A DNA stretch of 64,000 nt from Bacteroidetes bacterium GWC2_46_850. Its GTDB lineage: Bacteria > Bacteroidota > Bacteroidia > Bacteroidales > Dysgonomonadaceae. The translations under genes and the position numbers were made by a program. The notes beneath the pieces are model-generated. The model was given only the letters and a program-made list of their open reading frames with translations, was not told the origin of the DNA and searched no databases. Location: NCBI GenBank assembly GCA_001768325.1, contig MENQ01000024.1, forward strand, positions 62,001 through 126,000. The letters run 5' to 3'. Shown here piece after piece: positions 37,693-47,772 of this stretch (its first letter is position 1; every line of letters starts with the position of its first letter).

Positions 37693-38190
37693 CTAATTAT
37701 TTCTGTTATCTACATTTATTTTTCTTCTAACCAGGACATTGTATGTCTCAACTTTCACAATTTCAATTTCAGTATCCTCGTCAATGAATTCACCGTCCAC
37801 CGATTTTCCTTCCGCTACAATGTCATTTACCAGCACCTTTCCAATGGGATTTAAACGGGAAATAGCGGTACCAATATCTCCTGCGGCCATTTTTGACAGA
37901 TAGGTATTGTCTACGGTGCTTTCAATGTTGGTCTCGAGAGAAATCTTTCGCAACGACTTCGATCGCAGCAACCAGACAAAGCTGCCTCCAAGAACTACGC
38001 CCGATGCGATTAAGGAAATATTCCCTGCGGTACTACCCAGGAAAAGATAGGCATAAGCGATGCCGCCGATCAGAAATATGGCTCCGGCAATACCCGCTAT
38101 GCTGATACCCGGGAGTAAAAAGATTTCAATGAGCATAAATAACACGCCCATTGCAAGAAGTGCAATTACAATGATCAGGTCGAGTGTCAT
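37693..38190 (-). CDS. NfeD-like membrane protein, short form
   Basis: This 165-residue protein has about three transmembrane segments in its first 85 residues (IIVIALLAMGVLFMLIEIFL, GISIAGIAGAIFLIGGIAYA). The soluble C-terminal domain (GDIGTAISRLNPIGKVLVND ... VETYNVLVRRK) fits the OB-fold of NfeD proteins. It lacks the N-terminal ClpP-like protease of long NfeD proteins. NfeD and flotillins are encoded together in many bacteria and act at the same membrane sites. It follows the TPR/PD40 gene by 6 bp and precedes floA, so the genes are almost certainly co-transcribed. Confidence 0.9.
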   Translation of the reverse strand: MTLDLIIVIALLAMGVLFMLIEIFLLPGISIAGIAGAIFLIGGIAYAYLFLGSTAGNISLIASGVVLGGSFVWLLRSKSLRKISLETNIESTVDNTYLSKMAAGDIGTAISRLNPIGKVLVNDIVAEGKSVDGEFIDEDTEIEIVKVETYNVLVRRKINVDNRNN

Positions 38191-38196
38191 ATCCGG

Positions 38197-39624
38197 TCAG
38201 TTTAATGAATAATGGGCACGTGATTCTTCGTTCCTTGCCTCTCGCTTCAACCTTTCAATATCACGGAAAAGGGTGGATATCTCTTTTTCCATGCTGATGA
38301 TGGAGGAACGGAGCGTTTCGCTGTTATTCCCGTTTGCATATTGTCCTCTTTTCTCAGATAAGTCATCGCGGAGCTTTTGCCATTGTTTTTCCAGACCCAA
38401 TGCCTGTGAAAAGATTGAACGGGCATTGTTATTTCTGAAATCAGAAAGGGTGTGGTAGGTGACATCGTCGTTGATCACAAAATCAAAGTCACCCGCTGCC
38501 TCCTGCAAAAAGATTGTCTTTTGTCTCGCTTTCTCCCGGAGTGGATCATAATCGATACCCTCTTTCCATGTGTCGGCAATGGAGGAGATTCTCGCTCTAT
38601 TGCTCATGAGGATAAGATTATCATCCTCAAGCAATGTCACCACCGTATTGGGAATAAATGTATAAACGCATACGGAATCTACATGCTGAAAACGGTCCGA
38701 TGCGAACCAGCCAATACCTTTCTCCTCATCAATCACCATCAGATAGTCGTTGAAAGGTGAATTAAATGGCATATTCAATTGATTCGGTGTGAGGTAACTG
38801 TCGGTAGAGAGATTATAGCGGGTTACGTAGAGATCGTATCCTCCCAATGAAGCATGACCCGTAGAGGCAAAGTAGAGGGTCAGTCCGTCACTTAAGACAT
38901 AGGGAAAAGCCTGGTCGTGAGAGTCGTTTATCGTCTCCGGCAGTTTTCGCTCATTGCCGAACCGGTCAATCAGTTTGTCCATGGTGAAAAGGTCCTGTCC
39001 CGAGCCGGTGCTCTCTCTCGAGTAATACATTTTATCCCCAAGTTCGTTGATATGAAGGATTTCATTACCAGCCGGTGTTCCTGTAAAAAATTCATTTATG
39101 GGTTGCAGCGTGCCGGAAGAGCGGCTCAGGTAGTAAGCCTGGAGGAAATCCCTTTTCGGGAGCACCAGGCTGTCGATGATCACCACCTCTTCGGTACGAA
39201 GGACTCTCTTCAGCAGTTGGGCCGTCTCTTCCCTGAAAAGGTCGAGTTTAGCCAATGCTTCCTTGTTGCGCCGCTGCGCTTTCTGGTATTTTTCATATGC
39301 TTTTTCAGCATCATCAAAGCGATAGAGTTTGCTGAAGAGCTCTCCCAGGTAGAGTGTTGCTTCCGGAATTTTCTTTTCCTCGGCAAAGGTGAGATACTGT
39401 TCTGCTTCAACAATTCTTCCAGTTTTGAGCAGGCTTACACCAAGCCACTGATTCAATGCGGGATTGGTTGAATCGTCGATATAAGCCTTCCGGAAAAGTG
39501 GTAGCGCATCGGCGTATCTACCCTCCAGATACCAGTTTTTGGCATCGTCAAGTGTTTGCCCCTGAAGGGCAAAGAGCGTGGTGCTGAGCAGTAGCGTGAA
39601 AATGATTTGTTTATTATTCATCAC
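38197..39624 (-). CDS. Exported TPR protein with PD40-like propeller repeats
   Basis: This 475-residue protein has a signal peptide ending near LFALQGQ. TPR-like helices occupy about residues 25-140 (AKNWYLEGRYADALPLFRKA). A propeller-like region with PD40-type blades follows (GDKMYYSRESTGSGQDLFTM, GLTLYFASTGHASLGGYDLY, GIGWFASDRF). A coiled coil closes the protein (ISMEKEISTLFRDIERLKRE). TPR plus PD40 is common in Bacteroidota envelope proteins, but the precise role is unknown. A good promoter lies just upstream, so this gene probably heads the operon with nfeD, floA and the nucleoside phosphorylase. A tandem ATG at codon 2 is an alternative start. Confidence 0.83.
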   Translation of the reverse strand: MMNNKQIIFTLLLSTTLFALQGQTLDDAKNWYLEGRYADALPLFRKAYIDDSTNPALNQWLGVSLLKTGRIVEAEQYLTFAEEKKIPEATLYLGELFSKLYRFDDAEKAYEKYQKAQRRNKEALAKLDLFREETAQLLKRVLRTEEVVIIDSLVLPKRDFLQAYYLSRSSGTLQPINEFFTGTPAGNEILHINELGDKMYYSRESTGSGQDLFTMDKLIDRFGNERKLPETINDSHDQAFPYVLSDGLTLYFASTGHASLGGYDLYVTRYNLSTDSYLTPNQLNMPFNSPFNDYLMVIDEEKGIGWFASDRFQHVDSVCVYTFIPNTVVTLLEDDNLILMSNRARISSIADTWKEGIDYDPLREKARQKTIFLQEAAGDFDFVINDDVTYHTLSDFRNNNARSIFSQALGLEKQWQKLRDDLSEKRGQYANGNNSETLRSSIISMEKEISTLFRDIERLKREARNEESRAHYSLN

Positions 39625-39640
39625 TCATCTATTCTGATTT

Positions 39641-39648
39641 CAAAGATA
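39641..39648 (-). promoter_or_regulatory. -7 promoter element TATCTTTG before the TPR/nfeD/floA operon
   Basis: TATCTTTG on the minus strand matches the Bacteroidota consensus exactly and ends 16 bp before the ATG at 39624. No convincing -33 element was seen. It likely drives the TPR/PD40, nfeD and floA genes. Confidence 0.6.
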
Positions 39649-39681
39649 AGAAAAATAAAGAGATGCAACTGTAATATCACC

Positions 39682-40662
39682 TTAATTTCCTTCTGCATTG
39701 AAAGTAACAGGAGGATGCAGTTCCGGGATTGGAGGAGGGTTAGTTGCCACCTTCCGGTTGAGGATGGAGAAATTCCAGCGATAGATCTTACCCAGGATCA
39801 GTAGTGCCACCACGGCAAAGATTCCCGTCCAGATCAATTCCCCGGCAGGATCAATTTGTTCGACCCGGAAGAGGGCGTCGGTTTGTAAGGCAGACGCGCT
39901 GTGCGTGGTGAACAGTGCGATAAAGGCGTTGTTTATGTAATGTATTCCGATGGCCAGCTCAATGCCATCGTCAAGAATCGATACCGCTCCAAGAATGGCG
40001 CCCATCAGAATGTAACCGGGTATCGCAATCCAAAAACCAAACTCTTTCACCTCCGGGTTAAATGCATGCATCAGACCGAATGCCAGTGAGATGATGATCA
40101 GCGTTAACCAGCGGCTGTGTGTGGCAGCAGCCACGCCCTGGGAGAGATAGCCCCTGAAGAAGAGCTCTTCAAAAGTGGTTTGAAAAGGCATTATCAGCAA
40201 GGTGATTACCAGTAACCAGAAAAAACGTTCAGGATGAAATTGTAGCTGGTAGTTCTCCGGTGAGATAACCAACCCCCATACCAGTGAGATAGCCATCAAT
40301 GTTCCCCATATTAGCATACCCATACCGATCCGTCCTTTACGAAGATGGTTTCTTCCGTTGATGGTTTCCATCAGGGTACGTTTATGAAAAAGCTTGACGA
40401 GCCAGTGAAAGGCCAGCAGCATGGGAACGAAAGAGAGCAACAGGAGGAAGTAAACGGTATTGTGTGAGATGCCAAATCGACTGAGGTCGGTGATACTCCC
40501 GGCTGTCATGTCGGGTAGGCCATGCCGGATGGTTTGCACGATCATTGTGATAATCAGAGGGATCGATCCAATGCTGGATGCCCCCAGGAATAGGATCAGG
40601 GTCATCACCAGGTATTTCCAGAAGCTGTTCTGTTTGTCCAGTGCACGTTCGAGGTGTTTCAT
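39682..40662 (-). CDS. CPBP-family intramembrane metalloprotease
   Basis: This 326-residue integral membrane protein has about eight hydrophobic segments. The CPBP (Abi/CAAX protease, Rce1-like) signatures are all present: FEELFFRGYL (EExxxR), FGLMHAF (FxxxH) and IHYINNAF (HxxxN). These residues form the intramembrane active site. In bacteria the substrates are mostly unknown; some members act in bacteriocin immunity or protein maturation. The gene starts 35 bp after the broken XRE regulator on the same strand, so it may share that gene's promoter. Confidence 0.92.
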   Translation of the reverse strand: MKHLERALDKQNSFWKYLVMTLILFLGASSIGSIPLIITMIVQTIRHGLPDMTAGSITDLSRFGISHNTVYFLLLLSFVPMLLAFHWLVKLFHKRTLMETINGRNHLRKGRIGMGMLIWGTLMAISLVWGLVISPENYQLQFHPERFFWLLVITLLIMPFQTTFEELFFRGYLSQGVAAATHSRWLTLIIISLAFGLMHAFNPEVKEFGFWIAIPGYILMGAILGAVSILDDGIELAIGIHYINNAFIALFTTHSASALQTDALFRVEQIDPAGELIWTGIFAVVALLILGKIYRWNFSILNRKVATNPPPIPELHPPVTFNAEGN

Positions 40663-40697
40663 GAGTGTTGTGTTGTAATCGGTTCTTATAATAAAAA

Positions 40698-40910
40698 TTA
40701 TTCAATATCATTGATCCATGTCAGGATATCTCCTGGTTGGCAGTTTAGTACTTTGCAGATTGCTTCCAGCGTGCTGAATCAGATAGCCTTGGCCTTGCCG
40801 GTCTTCAAAATGGAAAGGTTCGCCGGGGTAATACCCACCCGCTCGGAGAGCTCGTTCAGAGAGATTTTATTCTTTGCCATTTCCACATCCAGGTTCACGA
40901 TGATTGCCAT
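40698..40910 (-). pseudogene. Small XRE-family (YozG-like) regulator interrupted by an in-frame TGA
   Basis: The 71-codon frame reads as a complete small helix-turn-helix protein except for TGA at codon 44 (40779-40781). Before the stop comes MAIIVNLDVEMAKNKISLNE and the HTH (LSERVGITPANLSILKTGKA KAI). After it the frame continues with FSTLEAICKVLNCQPGDIL, the conserved third part of this family. Relatives have Arg at this place, and CGA to TGA is a single transition, so one nonsense mutation is the simplest explanation. A truncated 43-residue product would keep only the recognition helix region. Family knowledge: such regulators often sit with DUF2975 membrane proteins; here the neighbour is a CPBP protease. 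Sequencing error or read-through are the alternatives. Confidence 0.8.
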
Positions 40911-40995
40911 AATATTCCCTTTCCCGTTAAATGGTTAAGTCCTGCTCCGATAATTCAAGCAGATATATGATCAAAAGCAGAATACCCAGTATTTT

Positions 40996-41025
40996 CAAAT
41001 TTAAAATAATATTCTTATATAACAA
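40996..41025 (-). promoter_or_regulatory. Promoter of the broken XRE regulator (TTG-N19-TAAATTTG)
   Basis: On the minus strand TTG (41023-41025) is followed after exactly 19 bases by TAAATTTG (40996-41003). This fits the Bacteroidota promoter pattern in both elements and spacing. Transcription would start near 40990, leaving a leader of about 80 bases. The promoter appears intact although the gene is broken. Confidence 0.6.
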
Positions 41026-41029
41026 TAAA

Positions 41030-41052
41030 TATTTATCGAAAAACGATAAATA
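41030..41052. promoter_or_regulatory. Inverted repeat, candidate operator of the XRE regulator
   Basis: TATTTATCG and CGATAAATA form perfect 9-base arms around a five-A spacer. The repeat lies immediately upstream of the -33 element of the XRE promoter and about 80 bp upstream of the guaA promoter. Its size and symmetry suit a dimeric HTH protein. Binding by the adjacent regulator is an inference. Confidence 0.5.
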
Positions 41053-41134
41053 ATATCTTTATAACAATATTTTCTCGTTTTACTTTTTTGAAAAGTTCTT
41101 CAGAAGGGTCTCTCCAATATTTTCATACTTTTTG

Positions 41135-41142
41135 TATCTTTG
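41135..41142 (+). promoter_or_regulatory. -7 promoter element TATCTTTG of guaA
   Basis: TATCTTTG matches the TAnnTTTG consensus and lies 36 bp before the guaA ATG. No clear -33 TTG was seen at the expected distance. Confidence 0.6.
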
Positions 41143-41178
41143 CATTCTCTAAAAATATTTCCCTCATAATTCAATCCT

Positions 41179-42699
41179 ATGCACGAAAAAATTATCATTC
41201 TCGATTTTGGTTCGCAAACCACACAGCTTATCGGCAGGCGAGTGAGAGATTTGAGCACTTACTGCGAAATTGTGCCTTACAATAAATTCCCTTTCGGTGA
41301 TGAATCGGTGAAAGGAGTGATTCTTTCCGGAAGCCCCTTTTCTGTGAATGATGATCATGCATTCAGGGCTGATTTAAGCGATATACGAGGTAAATATCCC
41401 GTCCTGGGTATTTGTTATGGTGCCCAGTTGATGGCAAGCACTTCCGGCGGTGAGGTGGATAAAGCCGATTCGCGTGAATATGGTCGTGCCCATCTGAGTG
41501 TGAAGGAGAGCGGCGATCCCCTCCTGGGCGACCTGCCCACCAACAGTCAGGTATGGATGTCGCATGGCGATACAATTGTAAAAGTACCCGACCATTTCAG
41601 CGTGATCGCCTCCACCGAGGATGTGGCACTGGCAGCATACAAGATCGACGGTGAAGAAACATGGGGAGTGCAATTTCATCCCGAGGTGTTTCATACCGAA
41701 CAGGGTACAAAAATATTGGATAATTTTCTGACCATCAGTGGTGTGAAGAAGGACTGGACGCCGGCATCTTTTATTACTACTACCGTAGAGGAGCTGAAGG
41801 AGCAGTTGGGTAACGATAAGGTGATCCTGGCATTGTCGGGTGGCGTTGATTCTTCTGTAACGGCAGTATTGCTCAACAGAGCCATCGGTAAAAATCTCAC
41901 CTGCATATTTGTGGATCACGGATTGTTGCGAAAGAATGAATTCGAAACAGTGCTCGACAATTATGCTCATTTGGGATTGAATGTGATCGGTGTGGATGCA
42001 AAGCAACATTTCTATGGAGAGTTGGATGGAGTAACCGACCCGGAGCAAAAGCGCAAGATCATCGGAAAAGGATTTATCGATATATTTGAACGCGAGGCAT
42101 ACAAGTTAAAAGATATCAAGTGGCTGGCGCAGGGGACCATCTACCCCGATATCATCGAGTCTCTCTCCATTACGGGTGTAACCATCAAAAGCCATCACAA
42201 TGTGGGGGGATTGCCCGAGAAAATGGACCTGAAACTGTGTGAACCGCTGAAATTGCTGTTCAAGGACGAAGTGAGAAAAATAGGACTGGAACTGGGTATG
42301 CAGGAGCATCTCATTCACCGTCATCCTTTTCCCGGCCCCGGTCTTGGTATCCGCATCCTGGGCGGCATCACCCCCGAGAAGGTGCGCATCGCACAGGAAG
42401 CGGACGATATATTTATCTCGAATCTGCGCACTGCAGGTCTTTATGACAAGGTATGGCAGGCGGGAGCGATCCTGTTGCCGGTACAATCGGTGGGTGTGAT
42501 GGGAGATGAGCGTACCTACGAGAACACCATTGCGCTGAGAGCGGTAACCTCTACCGACGCCATGACGGCCGATTGGGCCCATTTGCCTTACGAATTTCTG
42601 GCAAAGGTATCAAACGAGATCATCAACAAAGTGAAAGGAGTCAATCGCGTGGTGTACGATATATCATCGAAACCACCCGCTACGATTGAGTGGGAGTAG
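41179..42699 (+). CDS. guaA: GMP synthase (glutamine-hydrolysing)
   Basis: This enzyme converts XMP, ATP and glutamine to GMP. The class-I glutamine amidotransferase half has its nucleophile Cys 79 in [10 protein letters not shown] and the His/Glu pair in [11 protein letters not shown]. The ATP-pyrophosphatase half carries the P-loop [11 protein letters not shown], and the C-terminal dimerisation domain ends in [11 protein letters not shown], the family's normal end. The length of 506 residues is usual. The last 20 bases overlap the end of the convergent HD phosphohydrolase gene. It is transcribed alone from the promoter at 41135-41142. Confidence 0.98.
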   Translation: MHEKIIILDFGSQTTQLIGRRVRDLSTYCEIVPYNKFPFGDESVKGVILSGSPFSVNDDHAFRADLSDIRGKYPVLGICYGAQLMASTSGGEVDKADSREYGRAHLSVKESGDPLLGDLPTNSQVWMSHGDTIVKVPDHFSVIASTEDVALAAYKIDGEETWGVQFHPEVFHTEQGTKILDNFLTISGVKKDWTPASFITTTVEELKEQLGNDKVILALSGGVDSSVTAVLLNRAIGKNLTCIFVDHGLLRKNEFETVLDNYAHLGLNVIGVDAKQHFYGELDGVTDPEQKRKIIGKGFIDIFEREAYKLKDIKWLAQGTIYPDIIESLSITGVTIKSHHNVGGLPEKMDLKLCEPLKLLFKDEVRKIGLELGMQEHLIHRHPFPGPGLGIRILGGITPEKVRIAQEADDIFISNLRTAGLYDKVWQAGAILLPVQSVGVMGDERTYENTIALRAVTSTDAMTADWAHLPYEFLAKVSNEIINKVKGVNRVVYDISSKPPATIEWE

Positions 42700-44767
42700 C
42701 TACCGGCTGCTTCAGCTCGGGATAGGCGATGCGCGAATGATACATTGTCTTCAGCTTGTCCACAAACACATCCTTCACCGACTGGATATCCCGGAATGTG
42801 AGGGGTGTCAGCTTGAAGTAACCCTCATTCAGCTGTGCATCAATAATTTTGTCCACCAGGTTGCGCAAAGCAACATCGTTATACTCGGGGAGGCTCCGTG
42901 ACGAGGCTTCCACGGCATCGGCCATCATCATGATGGCCGTTTCTTTTGAGAATGGATTCGGCCCCGGATAACGGAAGTCGGCCTCATTGGCTTCCTTGTC
43001 TGGATTTGCATTTTTCCAGGAGATATAAAAATATTTGGGAACACTGGTTCCGTGATGTGTTTCAATGAAATCGATGATCTGCTTTGGGACATTATGCTTC
43101 TGCGCAATCTTCACGCCATCTTTCACGTGGCTGATGATGATGCGTGCACTTTCTTCGAAAGGAAGACCTGCATGCGGATTCATACCGGGTGTTTGATTTT
43201 CCGTGAAAAATGCCGGATCCACCATCTTCCCCACATCATGATAGAGTGCTCCTGTTCTGATCAACGAAGCATTGGCCCCGATCTTTGTGGCCGCCGCCAT
43301 CCCCAGGTTGGACACCTGGAGCGAGTGCTGAAAGGTGCCAGGCGCTTTTTCGGAGAGCTCCTTCAGCAACGGCTTGTTGATATTGGAAAGCTCTATCAGC
43401 GTTACACCGGAAATAAATCCGAATGATTTTTCCACCAGATAGACCAGTGAATAGGAAAACATGATAAAAATAAAGTTGATCACGAAATAGACCAGCATCA
43501 GCCAGTCGCCTTCTTTCAGGCTCCCTTCCTGATACATGATCAGACCGAGGTAGATCAGGATATAGCTGAGCAGGATAAAGAAAGAACTTCGTATCAATTG
43601 GGAACGTTCCGACAATTCTTTCAGCATAAAAATTGAGACCATCGATACCGCTACCTGAATTACCACGAACTCAAAGGGGAAGGGTACCATGAGCGAACTC
43701 AGCATGATGGTGATCAGACTGGCGAACAGGGCCGTTCGGGAGTCGATGAAGGTGCGGATAAGAATGGTGAGGATGGCGTAGGGGATGATGTATACGCTGA
43801 AAAGATCAAATCGGACCGTGATGGCTGTAAGCAGTAAAAAAATGACGATCAGCAACAGCATGAACAGCACATGTTTCCGGTTCCGGTACTCCAGTGGCCT
43901 GAAAAGCAGGAGATATAAGTAAAATGAAGAAAACATGATGGTTATCAGCAAGAACTGACCGAAGATAATCCATATATTTCTGGAAGAGCCTCCGCTTCTT
44001 TCTTCTGTAACACGTTTCAGGGAAGAGAGAATATTGTAGGTGTTCGCATCCACGATTTCACCCTGGTCAATGATTCGTTGTCCCTGTTGCACCATTCCCC
44101 GGCTGATGTCGACCTGTTGAACAAATTCATCCTGTGCCTTTTCTGAAGTTTGGGCATCGTAAATCACATTTTCACGAATATATTCGTTGATATCGGCAGA
44201 CCGTACAATGGAGGCGTCTACATTGCGGGGGACATCATTCAACACTTTTTCATAGGCGGAGCGAATGGTGAAGAAGCTCTCTATCGTTCGTGATTCGGCG
44301 ACATTTCCTTTTTTTATCCGCAATGAACCGGTGGCTGAGTCCACGATCCGGTCATAGTCAGCTGAACGCATGATGCCGTTGGTGTAAAGCTCCTGCAATT
44401 TTTCGCGGATATATAGTTTGGTTTCGGCTGGTATCCCGGAGAGCTTATCTTTCAGATTGACGTCGGCGTCAAAGTCGGCGAGTGCATTTTTCTGCACCTC
44501 TTCTTCAAACTCAAAGTAGGGTTCATAGTATTCCAGGATGCTGTCCTGTTCTGCTTTCAGCTGTTCTGCGGGTTTGTAAACGGGGAAATCAAAGGGGGCG
44601 GTAAGCAGACCATATTGCCAGGGTCTGCCTTCGTTGAAGGCGTATTTAAAGCTTCCCTGACGCGGAAAAATATAGGTGACGAGGAGTATCGCTGCAATAA
44701 AAACCATCGGCACAAAAACCTTTGTTCTGATTCTTATCTTTTTCTTTTTGGTGGACGATGCACTCAT
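42680..44767 (-). CDS. 7TM-HD family phosphohydrolase (PgpH/YqfF-like)
   Basis: This membrane protein of 695 residues starts at the ATG at 44767 ([20 protein letters not shown]); an upstream ATG at 44806 adds 13 residues of poor fit. A first transmembrane helix is followed by a large extracytoplasmic domain, then about seven helices (7TMR-type). A cytoplasmic HD domain closes the protein ([17 protein letters not shown], with a later [10 protein letters not shown]). In Listeria PgpH this architecture degrades cyclic di-AMP, so second-messenger breakdown is the likely activity. It has not been shown for this protein. The 3' end overlaps guaA by 20 bp. Confidence 0.92.
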   Translation of the reverse strand: MSASSTKKKKIRIRTKVFVPMVFIAAILLVTYIFPRQGSFKYAFNEGRPWQYGLLTAPFDFPVYKPAEQLKAEQDSILEYYEPYFEFEEEVQKNALADFDADVNLKDKLSGIPAETKLYIREKLQELYTNGIMRSADYDRIVDSATGSLRIKKGNVAESRTIESFFTIRSAYEKVLNDVPRNVDASIVRSADINEYIRENVIYDAQTSEKAQDEFVQQVDISRGMVQQGQRIIDQGEIVDANTYNILSSLKRVTEERSGGSSRNIWIIFGQFLLITIMFSSFYLYLLLFRPLEYRNRKHVLFMLLLIVIFLLLTAITVRFDLFSVYIIPYAILTILIRTFIDSRTALFASLITIMLSSLMVPFPFEFVVIQVAVSMVSIFMLKELSERSQLIRSSFFILLSYILIYLGLIMYQEGSLKEGDWLMLVYFVINFIFIMFSYSLVYLVEKSFGFISGVTLIELSNINKPLLKELSEKAPGTFQHSLQVSNLGMAAATKIGANASLIRTGALYHDVGKMVDPAFFTENQTPGMNPHAGLPFEESARIIISHVKDGVKIAQKHNVPKQIIDFIETHHGTSVPKYFYISWKNANPDKEANEADFRYPGPNPFSKETAIMMMADAVEASSRSLPEYNDVALRNLVDKIIDAQLNEGYFKLTPLTFRDIQSVKDVFVDKLKTMYHSRIAYPELKQPVATPTQS

Positions 44768-44860
44768 ACCTCTATATGTTGAAGTTACGTAATCATTATA
44801 GAACAAATAAACAACGCGAAATGTTGTCAGTTTTTCATTTAAGGCCGATACGGGAACCTT

Positions 44861-46081
44861 TCATAGCGAAAGATACTGCATTATTTTGTTTGTTGCTCCC
44901 GCATTGCCGAAAATATACGCCTTCGCTTTTTCCCCTGCTTTTTCTCTTGCCGGGGAATCCTGCATGAAAAGATTCATCTGTTGGTTGAATGCTTCCCCGC
45001 CATCGATGGAAAAACCGCCGCCGTGTCTGATCAATCCGTGGGCCTCACGGAACTTGGCATAGTTGGGTCCGAAGATGACCGGAATGCCATAGACGGCTGC
45101 CTCCGCCAGGTTATGGATGCCAACGCCGAAACCGCCGCCAATATAGCCAACATCTCCATAACGGTATATGGAAGAGAGTAGTCCGAAGCAATCGATTATC
45201 AGGCAGTCCTGTTGCATGACATTATCTTCCGTGGCTTTTGAATAGCGCATGCAGGGACGTTGCAACTTCTGTTCGATCTCCGCAAGATGTGACTCATGGA
45301 TCTCATGTGGTGCCACAATCAGTTTCATTGCCGGGTGCCGGTTGAAATAATCAATGAAGATATCTTCATCGGGAGCCCATGAGCTGCCGGCAATAAAAAC
45401 CAGGTCGTTTATGTCGGTAAATTTTTCAATCAATGGCAACTCTCTGGCTTCTTCCTGAATTCCGATAACCCGGTCGATGCGGGTGTCACCCGCAATACTC
45501 ACCTGATGAAGGTGATGATCTTTCAGTAACTGTGCCGAAGCTTCATCCTGCACAAAGAAATGGGTGTAATATCGAAGCATCTTTCCATATCGGAGCCCGT
45601 TTTTTTTGAAGAAAATCTGGTTGGGACGGAAAACGGCCGAGACCAGGTAGAAGGGTATCTGCCTGAGATAGCTCTCGTGAACATAGTTATACCAGAATTC
45701 ATACTTGATGAAGATCGCAATCTTCGGATTTGCCAGATCAAGAAACCGCTTCACATTCCTTTTCGTGTCGAAAGGCAGGTAACAGACAATATCGGCCAAG
45801 GGATAATCTTTACGAACTTCGTATCCAGAGGGCGAGAAAAAGGTGAGCAGAATCTTGTATTCGGGATGATCTCTCCTGACTGCCTCCATGAGCGGTCTTG
45901 CCTGTTCGAACTCTCCCAGTGAAGCCGCGTGGAACCAGACATACTGTCCGGAATGATCGATCTTTTCCTGTAAAAGAGAAAATGTTTGCCGATGGCCACG
46001 CATCATCAGACGCAGCTTTTTGTGAAAAGGGGCCACAAGGCGCAGTAGGGACGCCGTTAGTGTGATGACTGCATTATACAT
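44861..46081 (-). CDS. kdtA: 3-deoxy-D-manno-octulosonic acid (Kdo) transferase
   Basis: This enzyme adds Kdo to lipid A precursors at the inner membrane. The start at 46081 ([15 protein letters not shown]) gives 406 residues and overlaps the gltX stop (ATGTATAA); an upstream ATG at 46108 lies deeper in gltX. Family signatures are the N-terminal membrane anchor, [17 protein letters not shown] with the catalytic Glu, [12 protein letters not shown], and the donor-site region [20 protein letters not shown]. The presence of the gene fits a Gram-negative outer membrane. Overlap with gltX suggests translational coupling. Confidence 0.95.
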   Translation of the reverse strand: MYNAVITLTASLLRLVAPFHKKLRLMMRGHRQTFSLLQEKIDHSGQYVWFHAASLGEFEQARPLMEAVRRDHPEYKILLTFFSPSGYEVRKDYPLADIVCYLPFDTKRNVKRFLDLANPKIAIFIKYEFWYNYVHESYLRQIPFYLVSAVFRPNQIFFKKNGLRYGKMLRYYTHFFVQDEASAQLLKDHHLHQVSIAGDTRIDRVIGIQEEARELPLIEKFTDINDLVFIAGSSWAPDEDIFIDYFNRHPAMKLIVAPHEIHESHLAEIEQKLQRPCMRYSKATEDNVMQQDCLIIDCFGLLSSIYRYGDVGYIGGGFGVGIHNLAEAAVYGIPVIFGPNYAKFREAHGLIRHGGGFSIDGGEAFNQQMNLFMQDSPAREKAGEKAKAYIFGNAGATNKIMQYLSL

Positions 46082-47606
46082 TTCCGTCTGGCTGAGGGAT
46101 GGTGTCAATGGCCCGTTGTAACCGCTTCAGGGTTTCCTCCTTACCGATTACTTCGGAGATGTCGAACATGTGTGCACCCTTTCCTTCGCCCACGACGGCC
46201 AACCGGAATGCATTCATGATATTCCCTGTGTGCAGCTCCTGTTGCTGAATCCAGTTCATTACAATCTTTTCCTGGTTTGCTGCGGAGAAATCCTCCATCT
46301 TCCCAATAAGGGACATCAGTTGTCGCATCTGATCCGGTGTCTCCCGTTTCCAGCGCTTGCGGATGGTCTTCTCATCATAGCTTTCGGGGGCTACGAAGAA
46401 ATAGGCCGACTGATCCCACAATTCCTTCACAAAATGTACGCGTTCCTTAACCAGTGATACCACCCTGGTTACCTTTTCTGGCGATGCCACAATGCCTTTT
46501 TCTGCCAGCAACGGCATAAAACATGCTGCCAGCTTTTCATTGGACATGAGCATGACATACTGGTGATTATACCATTTTGCCTTTTCCACGTCAAATTTGG
46601 CGCCGCTCTTGCTGCATCGTTCAAAAGAAAAAGCCCTGATAAGCTCTTCCAGCGAGAATATCTCCTGATCCGTCCCCGGATTCCAACCCAGAAAAGCAAG
46701 GAAGTTGATTACTGCCTCGGGAAGATAGCCGCTTTCGCGATAGCCCGAGGAGAGATCGCCCGAAGCGGGGTCTCTCCATTCCAGCGGAAAGACGGGAAAT
46801 CCCAGCCGGTCGCCATCACGTTTGCTCAGCTTGCCATTGCCTTCCGGCTTGAGCAGTAACGGCAGGTGTGCAAACCGGGGCATGGTTTCTTCCCATCCCA
46901 GGCTCTTATAAAGCCATACATGCAATGGAGCCGAGGGAAGCCATTCTTCTCCACGAATCACATGGGTGATCTCCATCAGATGATCATCTACCACGTTGGC
47001 CAGATGGTAGGTGGGCAGTTCATCGGCAGATTTGTAGATCACCTTGTCGTCGAGTACCGATGAGTTGATGACTACGTCGCCGCGGATCATGTCACTGACG
47101 GTAATGTCGTGATTGGGCTCTATTTTTATACGAACCACATATTGGATACCTCCGTCGATGAGCGACTGCGTCTCTTCCGCTGTCAGGGTAAGTGAGTTAC
47201 GCATTTTCTCTCTCGTAGTAGCATCGTATTGGAAGTTTGGAATTTCGGTGCGGCGTGCTTCCAGCTCTTCCGGTGTATCAAAAGCAATATAGGCAGCTTC
47301 CTTTTTCAGCAGTTCCGTCACATATTGCTGGTATATCTCTTTGCGTTCCGATTGTCGGTAAGGACCGTATTTGCCTCCTTTTGCGGGACTTTCATCAAAT
47401 GGGAGTCCCAGCCAGTCAAAAGTTTCCTGAATATAATCTTCCGCACCCGGTACAAACCGTGTGGAATCGGTATCCTCAATTCGGAGAATAAAATCTCCTC
47501 CTGTCTGTTTGGCATACAGGTAATTATAGAGCGCTGTGCGCACTCCTCCGATATGCAGCGGACCGGTGGGGCTGGGAGCAAAACGGACTCTTGTTTTTTG
47601 ATGCAT
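46074..47606 (-). CDS. gltX: Glutamyl-tRNA synthetase
   Basis: This class-I synthetase charges tRNA-Glu. The best start is 47606 ([20 protein letters not shown]), because the conserved core begins there; a longer frame from 47648 adds 14 unlikely residues. The ATP-binding HIGH motif reads HIGG and the KMSKS motif reads KLSKRDG, both usual for GltX. The anticodon-binding domain fills the C-terminal third. At 510 residues the length is normal. The stop overlaps the kdtA start, and the gene probably has its own promoter at 47697-47704 behind a leader of about 85 bases. Confidence 0.97.
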   Translation of the reverse strand: MHQKTRVRFAPSPTGPLHIGGVRTALYNYLYAKQTGGDFILRIEDTDSTRFVPGAEDYIQETFDWLGLPFDESPAKGGKYGPYRQSERKEIYQQYVTELLKKEAAYIAFDTPEELEARRTEIPNFQYDATTREKMRNSLTLTAEETQSLIDGGIQYVVRIKIEPNHDITVSDMIRGDVVINSSVLDDKVIYKSADELPTYHLANVVDDHLMEITHVIRGEEWLPSAPLHVWLYKSLGWEETMPRFAHLPLLLKPEGNGKLSKRDGDRLGFPVFPLEWRDPASGDLSSGYRESGYLPEAVINFLAFLGWNPGTDQEIFSLEELIRAFSFERCSKSGAKFDVEKAKWYNHQYVMLMSNEKLAACFMPLLAEKGIVASPEKVTRVVSLVKERVHFVKELWDQSAYFFVAPESYDEKTIRKRWKRETPDQMRQLMSLIGKMEDFSAANQEKIVMNWIQQQELHTGNIMNAFRLAVVGEGKGAHMFDISEVIGKEETLKRLQRAIDTIPQPDGNV

Positions 47607-47696
47607 CTGGTTTGAAATAATTATCGGCCTTCGCGCCGCACAGCCCAACCCATGCAGGTATGCTGCCAGAAGGACGAAGACTCATGTTATAAACTG

Positions 47697-47704
47697 CAAA
47701 AGTA
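47697..47704 (-). promoter_or_regulatory. -7 promoter element TACTTTTG of gltX
   Basis: TACTTTTG on the minus strand matches TAnnTTTG and lies about 90 bp before the gltX ATG, between wbqC and gltX. It implies that gltX and kdtA are transcribed separately from the dapB-lepB-wbqC group. Confidence 0.55.
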
Positions 47705-47772
47705 CATGAAAAACCGTGTATTTACAAACCGACGAAATGAAAACTATTTTCGCCTTAGGAGGTAGGCCTGCG

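Noticed and set aside
44807-44860. Possible tRNA or small RNA between the HD gene and kdtA
   Set aside because: Only 54 bp, with no cloverleaf pattern and no T-arm sequence.
47607-47696. Structured leader or leader peptide upstream of gltX
   Set aside because: A short frame can be read from an ATG in the leader, but it runs out of frame into gltX and no attenuator hairpin is evident.
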